From Bordetella bronchialis (GTDB lineage Bacteria; Pseudomonadota; Gammaproteobacteria; Burkholderiales; Burkholderiaceae_B): DNA of 64,000 nucleotides. The translations under genes and the position numbers were made by a program. The stretch is from positions 2,666,001 through 2,730,000 of the forward strand of contig NZ_CP016170.1 of NCBI RefSeq assembly GCF_001676705.1, in the 5' to 3' direction. This document shows positions 17,521 through 24,805 of the stretch, in pieces. The stretch's first letter is position 1; the number at the start of each line of letters is the position of its first letter. The notes beneath the pieces were generated by a model. The model was not told the DNA's origin, did not search any database, and worked only from the letters and a program-made list of their open reading frames with translations.

Positions 17521-18582
17521 TCATTCCTCGTTGGGCGTATCGCCTTCCAGTGCGAAAAGATCCCACACCGCGGTGAACAGGGCCGCGATCAGGGGGCCGA
17601 TCACGAAGCCGTTCAGGCCGAACAGCGCCATGCCGCCCAACGTGGAAATCAGGATGATCCAGTCCGGCAGCTTGGTGTCCTTGCCCACCAGGATGGGGCG
17701 CATGATGTTGTCCACCATGCCGATCACCAGCACGCAGAAGGCAATCAGCCCCACGCCTTGCCAGATCGCGCCGGTGACCAGGAAGTACACGGCCACCGGC
17801 ACCCAGATCAGCGCCGCGCCGATGGCCGGCAGCAGCGACAGGAAAGCCATCAGCACGCCCCACAGCAACGAGCCCTGGATGCCCAGCACCCAGAAGGCCA
17901 GGCCCCCGAGCAGGCCCTGGGTGGCGGCCACCGCCACGTTGCCCTTGATGGTGGCGCGGATGACCGTGGTGAACTTGCGCGCCAGGTGCTGTTTGTAGGC
18001 CTCGCTCAGCGGGATCGCCCGGCTGATGCTGCGCGACAGGGTGGCGCCGTCGCGCAGCAGGAAGAACAGCAGGTAGAGCATGACGCCGAAGCTGACCACG
18101 AACTGGAAAGTGTCCTGCCCGATGCTGAAGGCCTGCGTGGCCAGGAACTGGCTGCCCTGGACGGTGGCCGCGCTGAGCTTCTGCTGCAGCCCGCGGACGT
18201 CGGCGATGTCGAAGCGGTCCAGCAAGGCATGCACGGAGGGCGGCAGGGCGTTCAGGATGCGCTCCAGGTACAGGCCGAAATTCAGGTCGCCGGAACGGAT
18301 CTGCTGGTACAGCGCCGTGCCTTCCTGGACGAGCGAGCCGGTGATCAGGATGACCGGCAGAATGGCGATCAACACGCACAGCAGCAGGGTGATCAGCGCC
18401 GCCAGGTTGCGGCGCTTGCCCAGGCGCGCCAGCAGGCGGCGGTGCAGCGGGGAAAATATGATGGCCAGGATGGTGCCCCAGAACACGGCGCCGTAGAATG
18501 GCCACAGGATCCAGCCGAACGCGATCGATACCACGATCAGAAGGAACAGGAAGGTCCGGTAATGCAGGTTGGAATTGCTCAT
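17521..18582 (-). CDS. AI-2E family transporter (PerM/TqsA type)
   Basis: 353 aa. Polytopic inner-membrane protein of the AI-2 exporter/PerM superfamily, with about eight hydrophobic segments. The pattern IGAALIWVPVAVYFLVTG and the C-terminal NIMRPILVGKDTKLPDWIILISTLGGMALFG-type region are typical. Members export small molecules or act as Na+/H+ antiporters; the role here is open. Start 18582 is preferred over an upstream ATG because the sequence before it is hydrophilic and unlike the family. Convergent with the MetQ-like gene, with only three bases between stops. Confidence 0.85.
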   Translation of the reverse strand: MSNSNLHYRTFLFLLIVVSIAFGWILWPFYGAVFWGTILAIIFSPLHRRLLARLGKRRNLAALITLLLCVLIAILPVILITGSLVQEGTALYQQIRSGDLNFGLYLERILNALPPSVHALLDRFDIADVRGLQQKLSAATVQGSQFLATQAFSIGQDTFQFVVSFGVMLYLLFFLLRDGATLSRSISRAIPLSEAYKQHLARKFTTVIRATIKGNVAVAATQGLLGGLAFWVLGIQGSLLWGVLMAFLSLLPAIGAALIWVPVAVYFLVTGAIWQGVGLIAFCVLVIGMVDNIMRPILVGKDTKLPDWIILISTLGGMALFGLNGFVIGPLIAALFTAVWDLFALEGDTPNEE

Positions 18583-18692
18583 TGGTTGGGGATTCCCGCG
18601 ATAGCGCGCACTGCCGGTTCGGTCCGGCGCCATGCGCATGATGCCATTGTCGCCGGGGCGCGGGCGGTTATCTTGGCAGGTGGAGGCCAGAC

Positions 18693-19097
18693 ATGACGGA
18701 TTCGGTCGATCTTAAGGGTATCGGGCTCAAAGTCACATTCCCACGCCTGAAAATACTGGATCTGTTCCGCAACAGCGAGCAACGGCACCTCAGCGCCGAA
18801 GACGTCTATCGCCATCTGATGAACGAAGGCGTTGAAATGGGCCTGGCCACCGTCTATCGCGTGCTGACCCAGTTCGAACAGGCCGGGCTGCTCAAACGCA
18901 GCCAGCTTGGCGGCAACAAGGCCGTGTTCGAGTTGAACGACGGCGACCGGCATCATGGCCACCTGGTCAGCACCTCGACTGGCGACGTAGAGGAATTCGT
19001 CGATCCCGAAATCGAGCGGCGCCTGCGGCAGATCGCCGACGATATGGGCTATAGCCTGACCGAATTCACTATCACGATATTCGCCACGCCCAAATAA
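18693..19097 (+). CDS. Fur-family regulator lacking the structural zinc cysteines
   Basis: 134 aa. The DNA-binding half (about 1-80) is nearly canonical, with [25 protein letters not shown] and [18 protein letters not shown]. The metal half is altered. HHDH has become HHGH (87-90), the CxxC expected at 93-96 reads STST, and the C-terminal second CxxC is absent because the chain ends TIFATPK. The sensing-site candidates His32, Glu80, His88 and His90 remain. It is therefore probably a second, divergent Fur-like protein and not the main iron regulator (inference). GGAGG lies about eight bases before the ATG. Divergent from the AI-2E gene. Confidence 0.8.
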   Translation: MTDSVDLKGIGLKVTFPRLKILDLFRNSEQRHLSAEDVYRHLMNEGVEMGLATVYRVLTQFEQAGLLKRSQLGGNKAVFELNDGDRHHGHLVSTSTGDVEEFVDPEIERRLRQIADDMGYSLTEFTITIFATPK

Positions 19098-19107
19098 GGG
19101 CGCGGCG

Positions 19108-19998
19108 TCAGCTGGCGGCGGCCGTCTCGAAAAAGCGCGCGAGCAGCGGCGTGTCGTTGTCGTACCGGTGCGCCAGCAGGATCTGGCTGGCGGCGTCCGG
19201 CGTGTCCAGCGGGCGATAGACCACGCCGGGTATCCCCGTCCTGGCATAGGTTTCCGGCAGGATGGACACCCCCATCCCGGCCGCCACCAGGCCCACGATG
19301 GTGGCGCCTTCGCGCGCTTCCTGGCCGACCTGCAGGGCGAAGCCGGCACGGCTTGCCAGGACACCGACATGCTCGAACAGCCCGCAGCCCAGCCCGCGCG
19401 GGAACAGGATGAAGGACGAACCCGCCAGCGCCGCCACCGGCAGCGGCGCGTCCTCCCGCGCCAGGGGATGGCTGGCGGGCAGGGCGGCCATCAGCCGGTC
19501 GCTCCACAGCGTGACGACCCGGATATCCGGCGGCGGACAGAAGAGTATCGACGGGCGCAGGAAGCCGACGTCGATGCTGCGATCGGCCAGGGCCTGCAAT
19601 TGCTGGCCGGTCGACATGTGCAGCAGATCGGCCCGGGCGGCGGGATGCCGGCTGCGGAAAGCCTGGACGATGCGCGGAAAGGCCTCGAACATCGGCACGG
19701 AGGCGGTGAACGCCACGCGGATTTCGCCCGCTTCGCCCTGCATGGCCTGGCGCACCACGTCGCCCGCCCGTTCCAGGTGCTGCAGGGCGCGGCGCGCCTG
19801 GTCCAGGAACAGCGTGCCCGCTTCGGTCAATTCCACGTGGCGCTTGGTCCGGCGCAGCAGCGTCGCCCCCAGTTCGTCTTCCAGGGATTTCACCTGCATG
19901 CTCAAGGGCGGCTGGCTGACGTGCAGGCGGCGGGCGGCCGCGCTGAAACTCAGTTCCTCGGCCACCGCCACGAAATAGCGGAGTTGGCGGAAATCCAT
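19108..19998 (-). CDS. LysR-family transcriptional regulator
   Basis: 296 aa. Begins MDFRQLRYFVAVAEELSFSA, the standard LysR N-terminus, with helix-turn-helix AAARRLHVSQPPLSMQVK, then a substrate-binding domain to the C-terminus. Translation from 19998 is certain; the open frame continues far upstream only as an antisense shadow. Divergent from the Bug receptor and LigK-type aldolase genes, which it probably controls. The short intergenic region is AT-rich and contains a near-palindrome CTATGA/TTATAG around 20047-20072. Confidence 0.9.
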   Translation of the reverse strand: MDFRQLRYFVAVAEELSFSAAARRLHVSQPPLSMQVKSLEDELGATLLRRTKRHVELTEAGTLFLDQARRALQHLERAGDVVRQAMQGEAGEIRVAFTASVPMFEAFPRIVQAFRSRHPAARADLLHMSTGQQLQALADRSIDVGFLRPSILFCPPPDIRVVTLWSDRLMAALPASHPLAREDAPLPVAALAGSSFILFPRGLGCGLFEHVGVLASRAGFALQVGQEAREGATIVGLVAAGMGVSILPETYARTGIPGVVYRPLDTPDAASQILLAHRYDNDTPLLARFFETAAAS

Positions 19999-20046
19999 GG
20001 TTATTTGAAAAGAATATGAATACGCAATGGAAAAAGTATTGGACGC

Positions 20047-20072
20047 TATGACTAAGGGTAAACCATTATAGA
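20047..20072. promoter_or_regulatory. Possible LysR box and promoter
   Basis: CTATGA and TTATAG form an imperfect inverted repeat about 26 bases long in the AT-rich gap between the LysR and Bug genes. The right half read on the minus strand gives TATAAT, a possible -10 box for the LysR gene. Confidence 0.35.
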
Positions 20073-20112
20073 GGCTGCAATAGTCCGTAATCTTTTTAAA
20101 CAGGAGACCCGA

Positions 20113-21105
20113 ATGCGAGCAAGCAGCGCGCTTTCCAAGTTTTTCCGCGTTGCCGGCCTGGCGACCGCCGTCGCCTTTGCCGCAATACCGGGCATGAGCC
20201 AGGCAACCGACTATCCGTCCAAACCCATCAAGATCGTCGTCCCGTATGCGCCGGGCGGCGCGGTGGACATCGTCACCCGGCTGGTGGCCCAGAAGATGGG
20301 CGAAACGCTCAAGCAAAGCATTATCATCGACAACCGCCCGGGCGGCGCGACCAATATCGGCATGGACATCGTGGCCCGCGCCCCGGCCGATGGCTACACC
20401 CTGCTGACCTCGTCCAATTCCCTGGCCAGCAATGCCTCGCTGTTCAAGAACCTGAACTTCGACCCCGCCAAGGACCTGATTCCGGTGGGCGCCATCGGCT
20501 ACGCGCCGCTGGTCGTCGTCGTGCCGGCGTCGTCGGAGTTCAAGGCGCTGCCCGACCTGATCGCCTACGGCAAGGCCAATCCCGACAAGCTGACCTACGG
20601 TACCGCCGGCAATGGCAGCTCGGGCCACCTGGCCAGCGAACTGCTGAAGAGCGAGGGCAAGTTCGAGGCCCTGCACGTGCCGTACAAGGGCGGCGCCCCC
20701 GCCATTACCGACATGCTGGGCGGCCGGATCAGCTTCATGGCGATCAATCCCGTCGAAGCCATTCCGCACATCAAGGCCGGCAAGATGACGGCGCTCGCCG
20801 TGCTGGACAACAAGCCTTCCGCGCTGCTTCCCGGCGTGCCGACCATCGCCTCGCTGGGCCTGCCCAACGCGGCTGCCTCGGTCTGGTGGGGCCTGTGCGC
20901 GCCCAAGGGCACGCCGGCCGACGTGGTGGCCACGCTGAATGCCGCCCTGCAGAAGGCGCTGGCCGATAGCGCCGTGCAGACGCGTTTGTCGGAACTGGGC
21001 GCCGTCACGACCCCCGGCAGCGCGGCGGATTTCGGCGCCTTCGTGCAGGCCGAGACCGTCAAGTGGTCGCGCGTGATCCAGTCGGCCAACATCAAGGCCG
21101 ACTGA
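20113..21105 (+). CDS. Bug-family (TctC-like) periplasmic solute receptor
   Basis: 330 aa. The signal peptide (LSKFFRVAGLATAVAFAAI, cleavage near SQA-TD) is followed by YPSKPIKIVVPYAPGG, DNRPGGATN and PYKGGAPAITDMLGGRIS, the conserved Bug ligand-loop motifs. AGGAGA lies eight bases before the ATG. It is followed by a LigK/RraA-type aldolase gene 67 bases downstream, so the ligand may be an aromatic-pathway di- or tricarboxylate (inference). No TctA/TctB is present here. Confidence 0.92.
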   Translation: MRASSALSKFFRVAGLATAVAFAAIPGMSQATDYPSKPIKIVVPYAPGGAVDIVTRLVAQKMGETLKQSIIIDNRPGGATNIGMDIVARAPADGYTLLTSSNSLASNASLFKNLNFDPAKDLIPVGAIGYAPLVVVVPASSEFKALPDLIAYGKANPDKLTYGTAGNGSSGHLASELLKSEGKFEALHVPYKGGAPAITDMLGGRISFMAINPVEAIPHIKAGKMTALAVLDNKPSALLPGVPTIASLGLPNAAASVWWGLCAPKGTPADVVATLNAALQKALADSAVQTRLSELGAVTTPGSAADFGAFVQAETVKWSRVIQSANIKAD

Positions 21106-21172
21106 TCGCCGTCCAGGGCATGGCATCGCGCGGGCCGCGGCAGCGGCCCGCGTTCTTTCTCCGGAGAGGTTC

Positions 21173-21865
21173 ATGAGTTTCGCAGTTCGCAATATCCCGC
21201 GCGCCGACCGCGAGGTCATCGCGCGGCTGGCCGCCGCCGGCACCGCCACCGTCCATGAAGCGCAGGGCCGCGGCGGGCTGCTGCAGCCGTACATGCGGCC
21301 CATCCAGGCCGGCGCCGCGATCGGCGGCAGCGCGGTGACGGTGCTGGCCCATCCTGGCGACAACTGGATGCTGCACGTGGCCATCGAGCTCTGCCAGCCT
21401 GGCGACGTGATGGTCGTGGCCTGCAGCGCGCCCAATACCGACGGCATGTTCGGCGAACTGCTGGCGACCTCCATGCGCGCCCGCGGCATCGTGGGCCTGG
21501 TCATCGATGCCGGCTGCCGCGACGTGCAGGCCCTGAAGGACATGGGGTTTCCCGTGTGGTCCAAGGCGGTCTCGGCCAAGGGCACCATCAAGGCGACCCC
21601 CGGTTCGGTCAACCTGCCGGTGGTGTGCGCGGGCGCCATGGTGTCCGCCGGAGACGTGGTGGTGGCCGACGATGACGGCGTCGTCATCGTGCCGCGCCGC
21701 CGTGCGGGGGAGGTTGCCCAGGCTTGCGACGCGCGCCTGCAGAAGGAAGCCCTGAACCGCAAGCGCCTGGCCGCGGGGGAATTGGGGCTGGACATCTATG
21801 GCATGCGCGATAAGCTGCGCGAAGCCGGACTGGTATACGTGGATAGCGAGGCCGATCTGCCCTGA
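21173..21865 (+). CDS. 4-carboxy-4-hydroxy-2-oxoadipate aldolase / RraA-like family
   Basis: 230 aa. Class II pyruvate aldolase of the LigK/ProA (HMG/CHA aldolase) type, which shares its fold with RraA. The key pattern GELLATSMRARGIVGLVIDAG-CRD supplies the pyruvate and divalent-metal site (Arg and Asp of CRD). Established members cleave 4-carboxy-4-hydroxy-2-oxoadipate to pyruvate and oxaloacetate at the end of the protocatechuate 4,5-cleavage or gallate pathways; some also decarboxylate oxaloacetate. No ring-cleavage genes lie next to it, so the precise substrate is uncertain. CTCCGGAGAGG precedes the ATG. A strong terminator follows. Confidence 0.82.
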   Translation: MSFAVRNIPRADREVIARLAAAGTATVHEAQGRGGLLQPYMRPIQAGAAIGGSAVTVLAHPGDNWMLHVAIELCQPGDVMVVACSAPNTDGMFGELLATSMRARGIVGLVIDAGCRDVQALKDMGFPVWSKAVSAKGTIKATPGSVNLPVVCAGAMVSAGDVVVADDDGVVIVPRRRAGEVAQACDARLQKEALNRKRLAAGELGLDIYGMRDKLREAGLVYVDSEADLP

Positions 21866-21887
21866 TGGCGGACGAACCTCGTTGAAG

Positions 21888-21924
21888 GCCGGGCTCTGCC
21901 GACGCGCAGCCCGGCTTTTTTTTT
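21888..21924 (+). terminator. Rho-independent terminator
   Basis: Perfect 8-bp stem GCCGGGCT/AGCCCGGC (21888-21895 and 21908-21915) with a 12-base loop, followed directly by nine T (21916-21924). It ends the Bug receptor - aldolase operon. Confidence 0.92.
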
Positions 21925-21959
21925 ATGCAGCCACGGAGTGCCGTGCTTTGCCACTCTTA

Positions 21960-21965
21960 TATAAT
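21960..21965 (+). promoter_or_regulatory. Possible -10 box upstream of the chromate transporter genes
   Basis: A perfect TATAAT in the AT-rich stretch TTATATAATACATAAG, about 95 bases before the first chromate transporter gene and just after the terminator. No convincing -35 element is seen. Confidence 0.35.
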
Positions 21966-22059
21966 ACATAAGACACCCCGCCCGGTCCGCCGTCCGCAGC
22001 CGTGGACGGCGGTGTCGAAGCCGTCCCCCGTCCCGCAACTTCTCCATGGATCTTCAGGC

Positions 22060-22641
22060 ATGAAGCCCGCAGCCCATCCCGCAGCGCCCATGATCGAGCA
22101 GCCGCTCGCCGATCCTCCCACCGTCTGGCAGCTGTTCATCGGGTTTTTCTGGCTGGGCATGACGGCGTTCGGCGGCGCGCTGCCGCTGGCCCGCCGCATG
22201 GTGGTGGAAAAGCACAGGTGGATCTCCAGCGAAGAGTTCACCACGCTGCTGGGGCTGTGCCAGTTCCTTCCCGGCGGCAACATCATCAACCTGTCGGTCG
22301 CGCTGGGCATGCGCTTTCGCGGCGTGCCGGGGGCGGTGGGCGCGATGCTGGGCTTCGTGCTCGTGCCCACCATCGTGGTAATGATGCTGGGCGTGGTCTA
22401 CGAGCATTACCAGGACGATCCGCACGTGAGGCACCTGTTCGCGGGGCTGGCGGCCGCGGCGGCGGGCCTGCTGATTTCGCTCACCTTCAAGATAGGCGCG
22501 CCCTTGCTGAAGAATCGCTGGGGCATGGCGGTCGCGGTGCTGTGCTTTATCGCCATCGCCGTGCTGCGCGTGCCGCTGCTGCCCACCATGCTGGTGCTGA
22601 CGCCGCTCAGCATCCTGATCACCTGGAGGATGCGTCGATGA
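22060..22641 (+). CDS. Chromate transporter (CHR family), first short subunit
   Basis: 193 aa from ATG 22060; ATG 22090 is an alternative. One CHR domain with about five to six membrane helices. LFIGFFWLGMTAFGGALPLARR and LCQFLPGGNIINLSVALGMR are the conserved N-terminal CHR motifs. Short-chain CHR proteins work in pairs with opposite topology; the second subunit gene overlaps this one by four bases (ATGA). Known CHR pumps extrude chromate or take up sulfate-like anions. No chrB regulator is seen. Confidence 0.88.
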   Translation: MKPAAHPAAPMIEQPLADPPTVWQLFIGFFWLGMTAFGGALPLARRMVVEKHRWISSEEFTTLLGLCQFLPGGNIINLSVALGMRFRGVPGAVGAMLGFVLVPTIVVMMLGVVYEHYQDDPHVRHLFAGLAAAAAGLLISLTFKIGAPLLKNRWGMAVAVLCFIAIAVLRVPLLPTMLVLTPLSILITWRMRR

Positions 22642-23177
22642 CCACGGTCCTGATCCAGCTCGCCATCCTGTTCACGCAGTTGTCGCTGCTGGCCTTCGGT
22701 GGCGGCAATACCATTCTGCCGGAGATGCAGCGCCAGGTCGTCGACGTGCATCACTGGATGACGGCGGAAAACTTCACGGCGCTGTTCGCGCTGGCGCAGG
22801 CCGCGCCCGGCCCCAACCTGATGATCGTGCCCATGGTCGGCTGGCACATCGCGGGCTGGCAGGGCATGCTGGTCAGCAGCGTCGCCAAATTCGTGCCGTC
22901 CTCGCTGGTGACCATCCTGGTGATGCGCCTGTGGGACCGCTTCAAGGACAAGCCCTGGCGCGCGGTGGCGCAGACGGGGATTTTCCCCGTCACCGTGGGC
23001 TTGCTGGCGGCCAGCGCCGCCTTGATTACCGAAGCCTCCGTAGAGGGCTGGCTGCTGGGCGCCATCGTCGCCGCCGTCGCGGTGCTGGGGTGGCGCACCA
23101 GGCTGCACCCCCTGTGGCTGTTGCTGGGGGGCGCCCTGGTGGGATTGGCGGGAATGAACGTGCCGGGCGTGTCCTGA
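22638..23177 (+). CDS. Chromate transporter (CHR family), second short subunit
   Basis: 179 aa. Second half of a short-chain CHR pair. LAILFTQLSLLAFGGGNTILPEM and FALAQAAPGPNLM are the counterparts of the motifs in the first subunit. TGGAGG lies upstream and the start overlaps the preceding stop, so the two proteins are translated in a coupled way. Predicted inner-membrane anion transporter with its partner. Confidence 0.9.
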   Translation: MTTVLIQLAILFTQLSLLAFGGGNTILPEMQRQVVDVHHWMTAENFTALFALAQAAPGPNLMIVPMVGWHIAGWQGMLVSSVAKFVPSSLVTILVMRLWDRFKDKPWRAVAQTGIFPVTVGLLAASAALITEASVEGWLLGAIVAAVAVLGWRTRLHPLWLLLGGALVGLAGMNVPGVS

Positions 23178-23228
23178 GCGCGGGGCCGTGCGCGGCGGCA
23201 ATACCCAGGCGTATGAGCGGGCAGGGCC

Positions 23229-23249
23229 AGGTATCAGGTATCAGGTATC
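23229..23249. repeat. Three copies of AGGTATC
   Basis: A 7-bp unit is repeated three times in tandem across the stop codon of the HxlR gene. Probably slippage; it changes only the region around the C-terminal codons. Confidence 0.7.
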
Positions 23250-23756
23250 GCCGGCCGGTGCATCCGCCGCGAGCGATCCGCCGCCCGCCAGTCGCCGGAT
23301 CAGGGCTTCGCTGGCCAGCGGGCCCGGTCGCATCGCATAGTCGGGCGCCCGCAGGGGTTTGCCGGTCTGCGGGTCGACCACGGCCGGTTCGACGATGCGG
23401 CCGGTGGCTTGTTCGGCGACGACCACGCGGGCGCCCTCCGGCGCGAAATGCCTGTTGCCCCACGCCAGCAGTGCCATCAGCACGGGTTGGAAATCGCGGC
23501 CTATCGCGGTGGGAACGTATTCGTATCGCGGCGGCCGTTCGCTATACAGGCGTTTTTCCAGCAGCCCCGATTGCACCAGCGAGGCCAGCCGGCGGGCCAG
23601 GATATTGGGCGCGATCTCCAGGCTTTTCTGGAACTGGTCGAAGCGCGTCAGGCCCTGCAGCGCGTCGCGCAGGATCAGGATGCTCCACCACTCGCCCACG
23701 CGTTCCAGGCCGCGGGCGACGGGGCATTCCATGGATCCGAAGTCTTTGCGCTGCAT
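23241..23756 (-). CDS. HxlR-family helix-turn-helix regulator
   Basis: 171 aa. The HxlR domain occupies residues 10-105: CPVARGLERVGEWWSILILRDALQGLTRFDQF, then NILARRLASLVQSGLLEKRLY, with the single conserved cysteine at position 11 that in some homologues senses redox or aldehydes. The C-terminal 65 residues are an extension. Divergent from the phytanoyl-CoA-type dioxygenase and convergent with the chromate genes; the dioxygenase is a possible target. Confidence 0.88.
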   Translation of the reverse strand: MQRKDFGSMECPVARGLERVGEWWSILILRDALQGLTRFDQFQKSLEIAPNILARRLASLVQSGLLEKRLYSERPPRYEYVPTAIGRDFQPVLMALLAWGNRHFAPEGARVVVAEQATGRIVEPAVVDPQTGKPLRAPDYAMRPGPLASEALIRRLAGGGSLAADAPAGDT

Positions 23757-23912
23757 CCGCGAATTCTAGTGCCTGGCAAATGCCCGCCACAAGCGCGGCG
23801 GCCGCGATCCGCGGCGGCAGGGCTGCCTTGCGCGATGGCGTAAAATCCCGTGCGTGGCATGAAACCCTGGCGCATCGCCTGCCCGATGCGTGCTTCGCCT
23901 CCGGAAAACTCG

Positions 23913-24698
23913 ATGTCTTCGCCGCTTACCCCTGCCCAACTCGCCGTCCTGCGGGAGCAGGGCTTCGTCGTCGCCCGCGCTTTCCTGCCCGCCGCGCGCC
24001 GCGATGCGCTGCGGGCGCTGGCCACCGCGCAACTGGAGCAGGCCGCCGCGCCGGTCGAATACGAGGCCGACCTGGCCTATCCCGGCGCCCCCGCGTCGCG
24101 CCAGGCCGAAGGCGGCGGTACGGTCCGGCGGCTGCTGGACGCCTATGCGCGCGACCCCCTGTTCGCCGCCTGGGCCACCGACCCGGCCGTCGCGGCCTCG
24201 CTGCAGCGCTATTTCGGCCAGCCGGCGGTGCTGTCGCGCGCCCATCACAACTGTGTCATGACCAAGCATCCGCGCTTCGGCAGCCTGACCGGCTGGCATC
24301 GCGACATCCGCTATTGGTCTTTCGACCGCGAAGACCTGGTGTCCACGTGGCTGGCCCTGGGCCCGGAGACCGCCCATAACGGCGGCTTGTGGCTGGTGCC
24401 CGGATCGCACGTCATGGATCTTCCCGCCGAACGCTTCGATGCCGCGCAATTTCTGCGCGAGGACCTGCCCGAGAATGCCGCGCTGATCGCCAGCGCGGTC
24501 ACGCCGGAACTCGAACCCGGCGATGTTTTGTTTTTCCACTGCCGCACCTTGCACGCGGCGGGGCGCAACCAGAGCGACCAGGTCAAGTTTTCCGTAGTCC
24601 ACACCTACCACGCCGCGGATACGCGCCCGATACCCGGCACACGTTCGGCGAGCAAGCCTGAAGCGGCCCTGCCTGAAGCGGCCCTGCCTTTAGGCTGA
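23913..24698 (+). CDS. Phytanoyl-CoA dioxygenase (PhyH) family protein
   Basis: 261 aa. Fe(II)/2-oxoglutarate oxygenase of the PhyH family. The iron site is GWHRDIRYW (His and Asp) with the distal histidine in FHCRTLHAAGRN, and an arginine soon after for 2-oxoglutarate. GGLWLVPGSH is typical. GGAAAA lies before the ATG at 23913. The C-terminus carries a duplicated PEAAL, from a 15-bp tandem repeat. The substrate is unknown; bacterial members hydroxylate varied small molecules. Confidence 0.85.
   Translation: MSSPLTPAQLAVLREQGFVVARAFLPAARRDALRALATAQLEQAAAPVEYEADLAYPGAPASRQAEGGGTVRRLLDAYARDPLFAAWATDPAVAASLQRYFGQPAVLSRAHHNCVMTKHPRFGSLTGWHRDIRYWSFDREDLVSTWLALGPETAHNGGLWLVPGSHVMDLPAERFDAAQFLREDLPENAALIASAVTPELEPGDVLFFHCRTLHAAGRNQSDQVKFSVVHTYHAADTRPIPGTRSASKPEAALPEAALPLG
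24657..24686. repeat. 15-bp in-frame tandem duplication
   Basis: CCTGAAGCGGCCCTG occurs twice in a row at the 3-prime end of the PhyH-family gene and adds five residues. Recent slippage is likely. Confidence 0.8.
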
Positions 24699-24805
24699 AT
24701 GTAAGCCGCCGGCCATGCCCAGCCTGATACGCGGCGGCCGGGCAAGCGTTGAAACCTTCTCGGTAATGGTATGTCTGAACGGCATCACCTTACGAGTCCA
24801 CAACC

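Noticed and set aside
19999..21795. Very long minus-strand frame extending the LysR gene at 19108-19998
   Set aside because: It is antisense to the Bug receptor and aldolase genes; the LysR protein starts at its standard N-terminus at 19998.
24657..24686. 15-bp tandem duplication as a phase-variation switch
   Set aside because: The unit is a multiple of three and only adds PEAAL, so copy changes would not switch the gene off.
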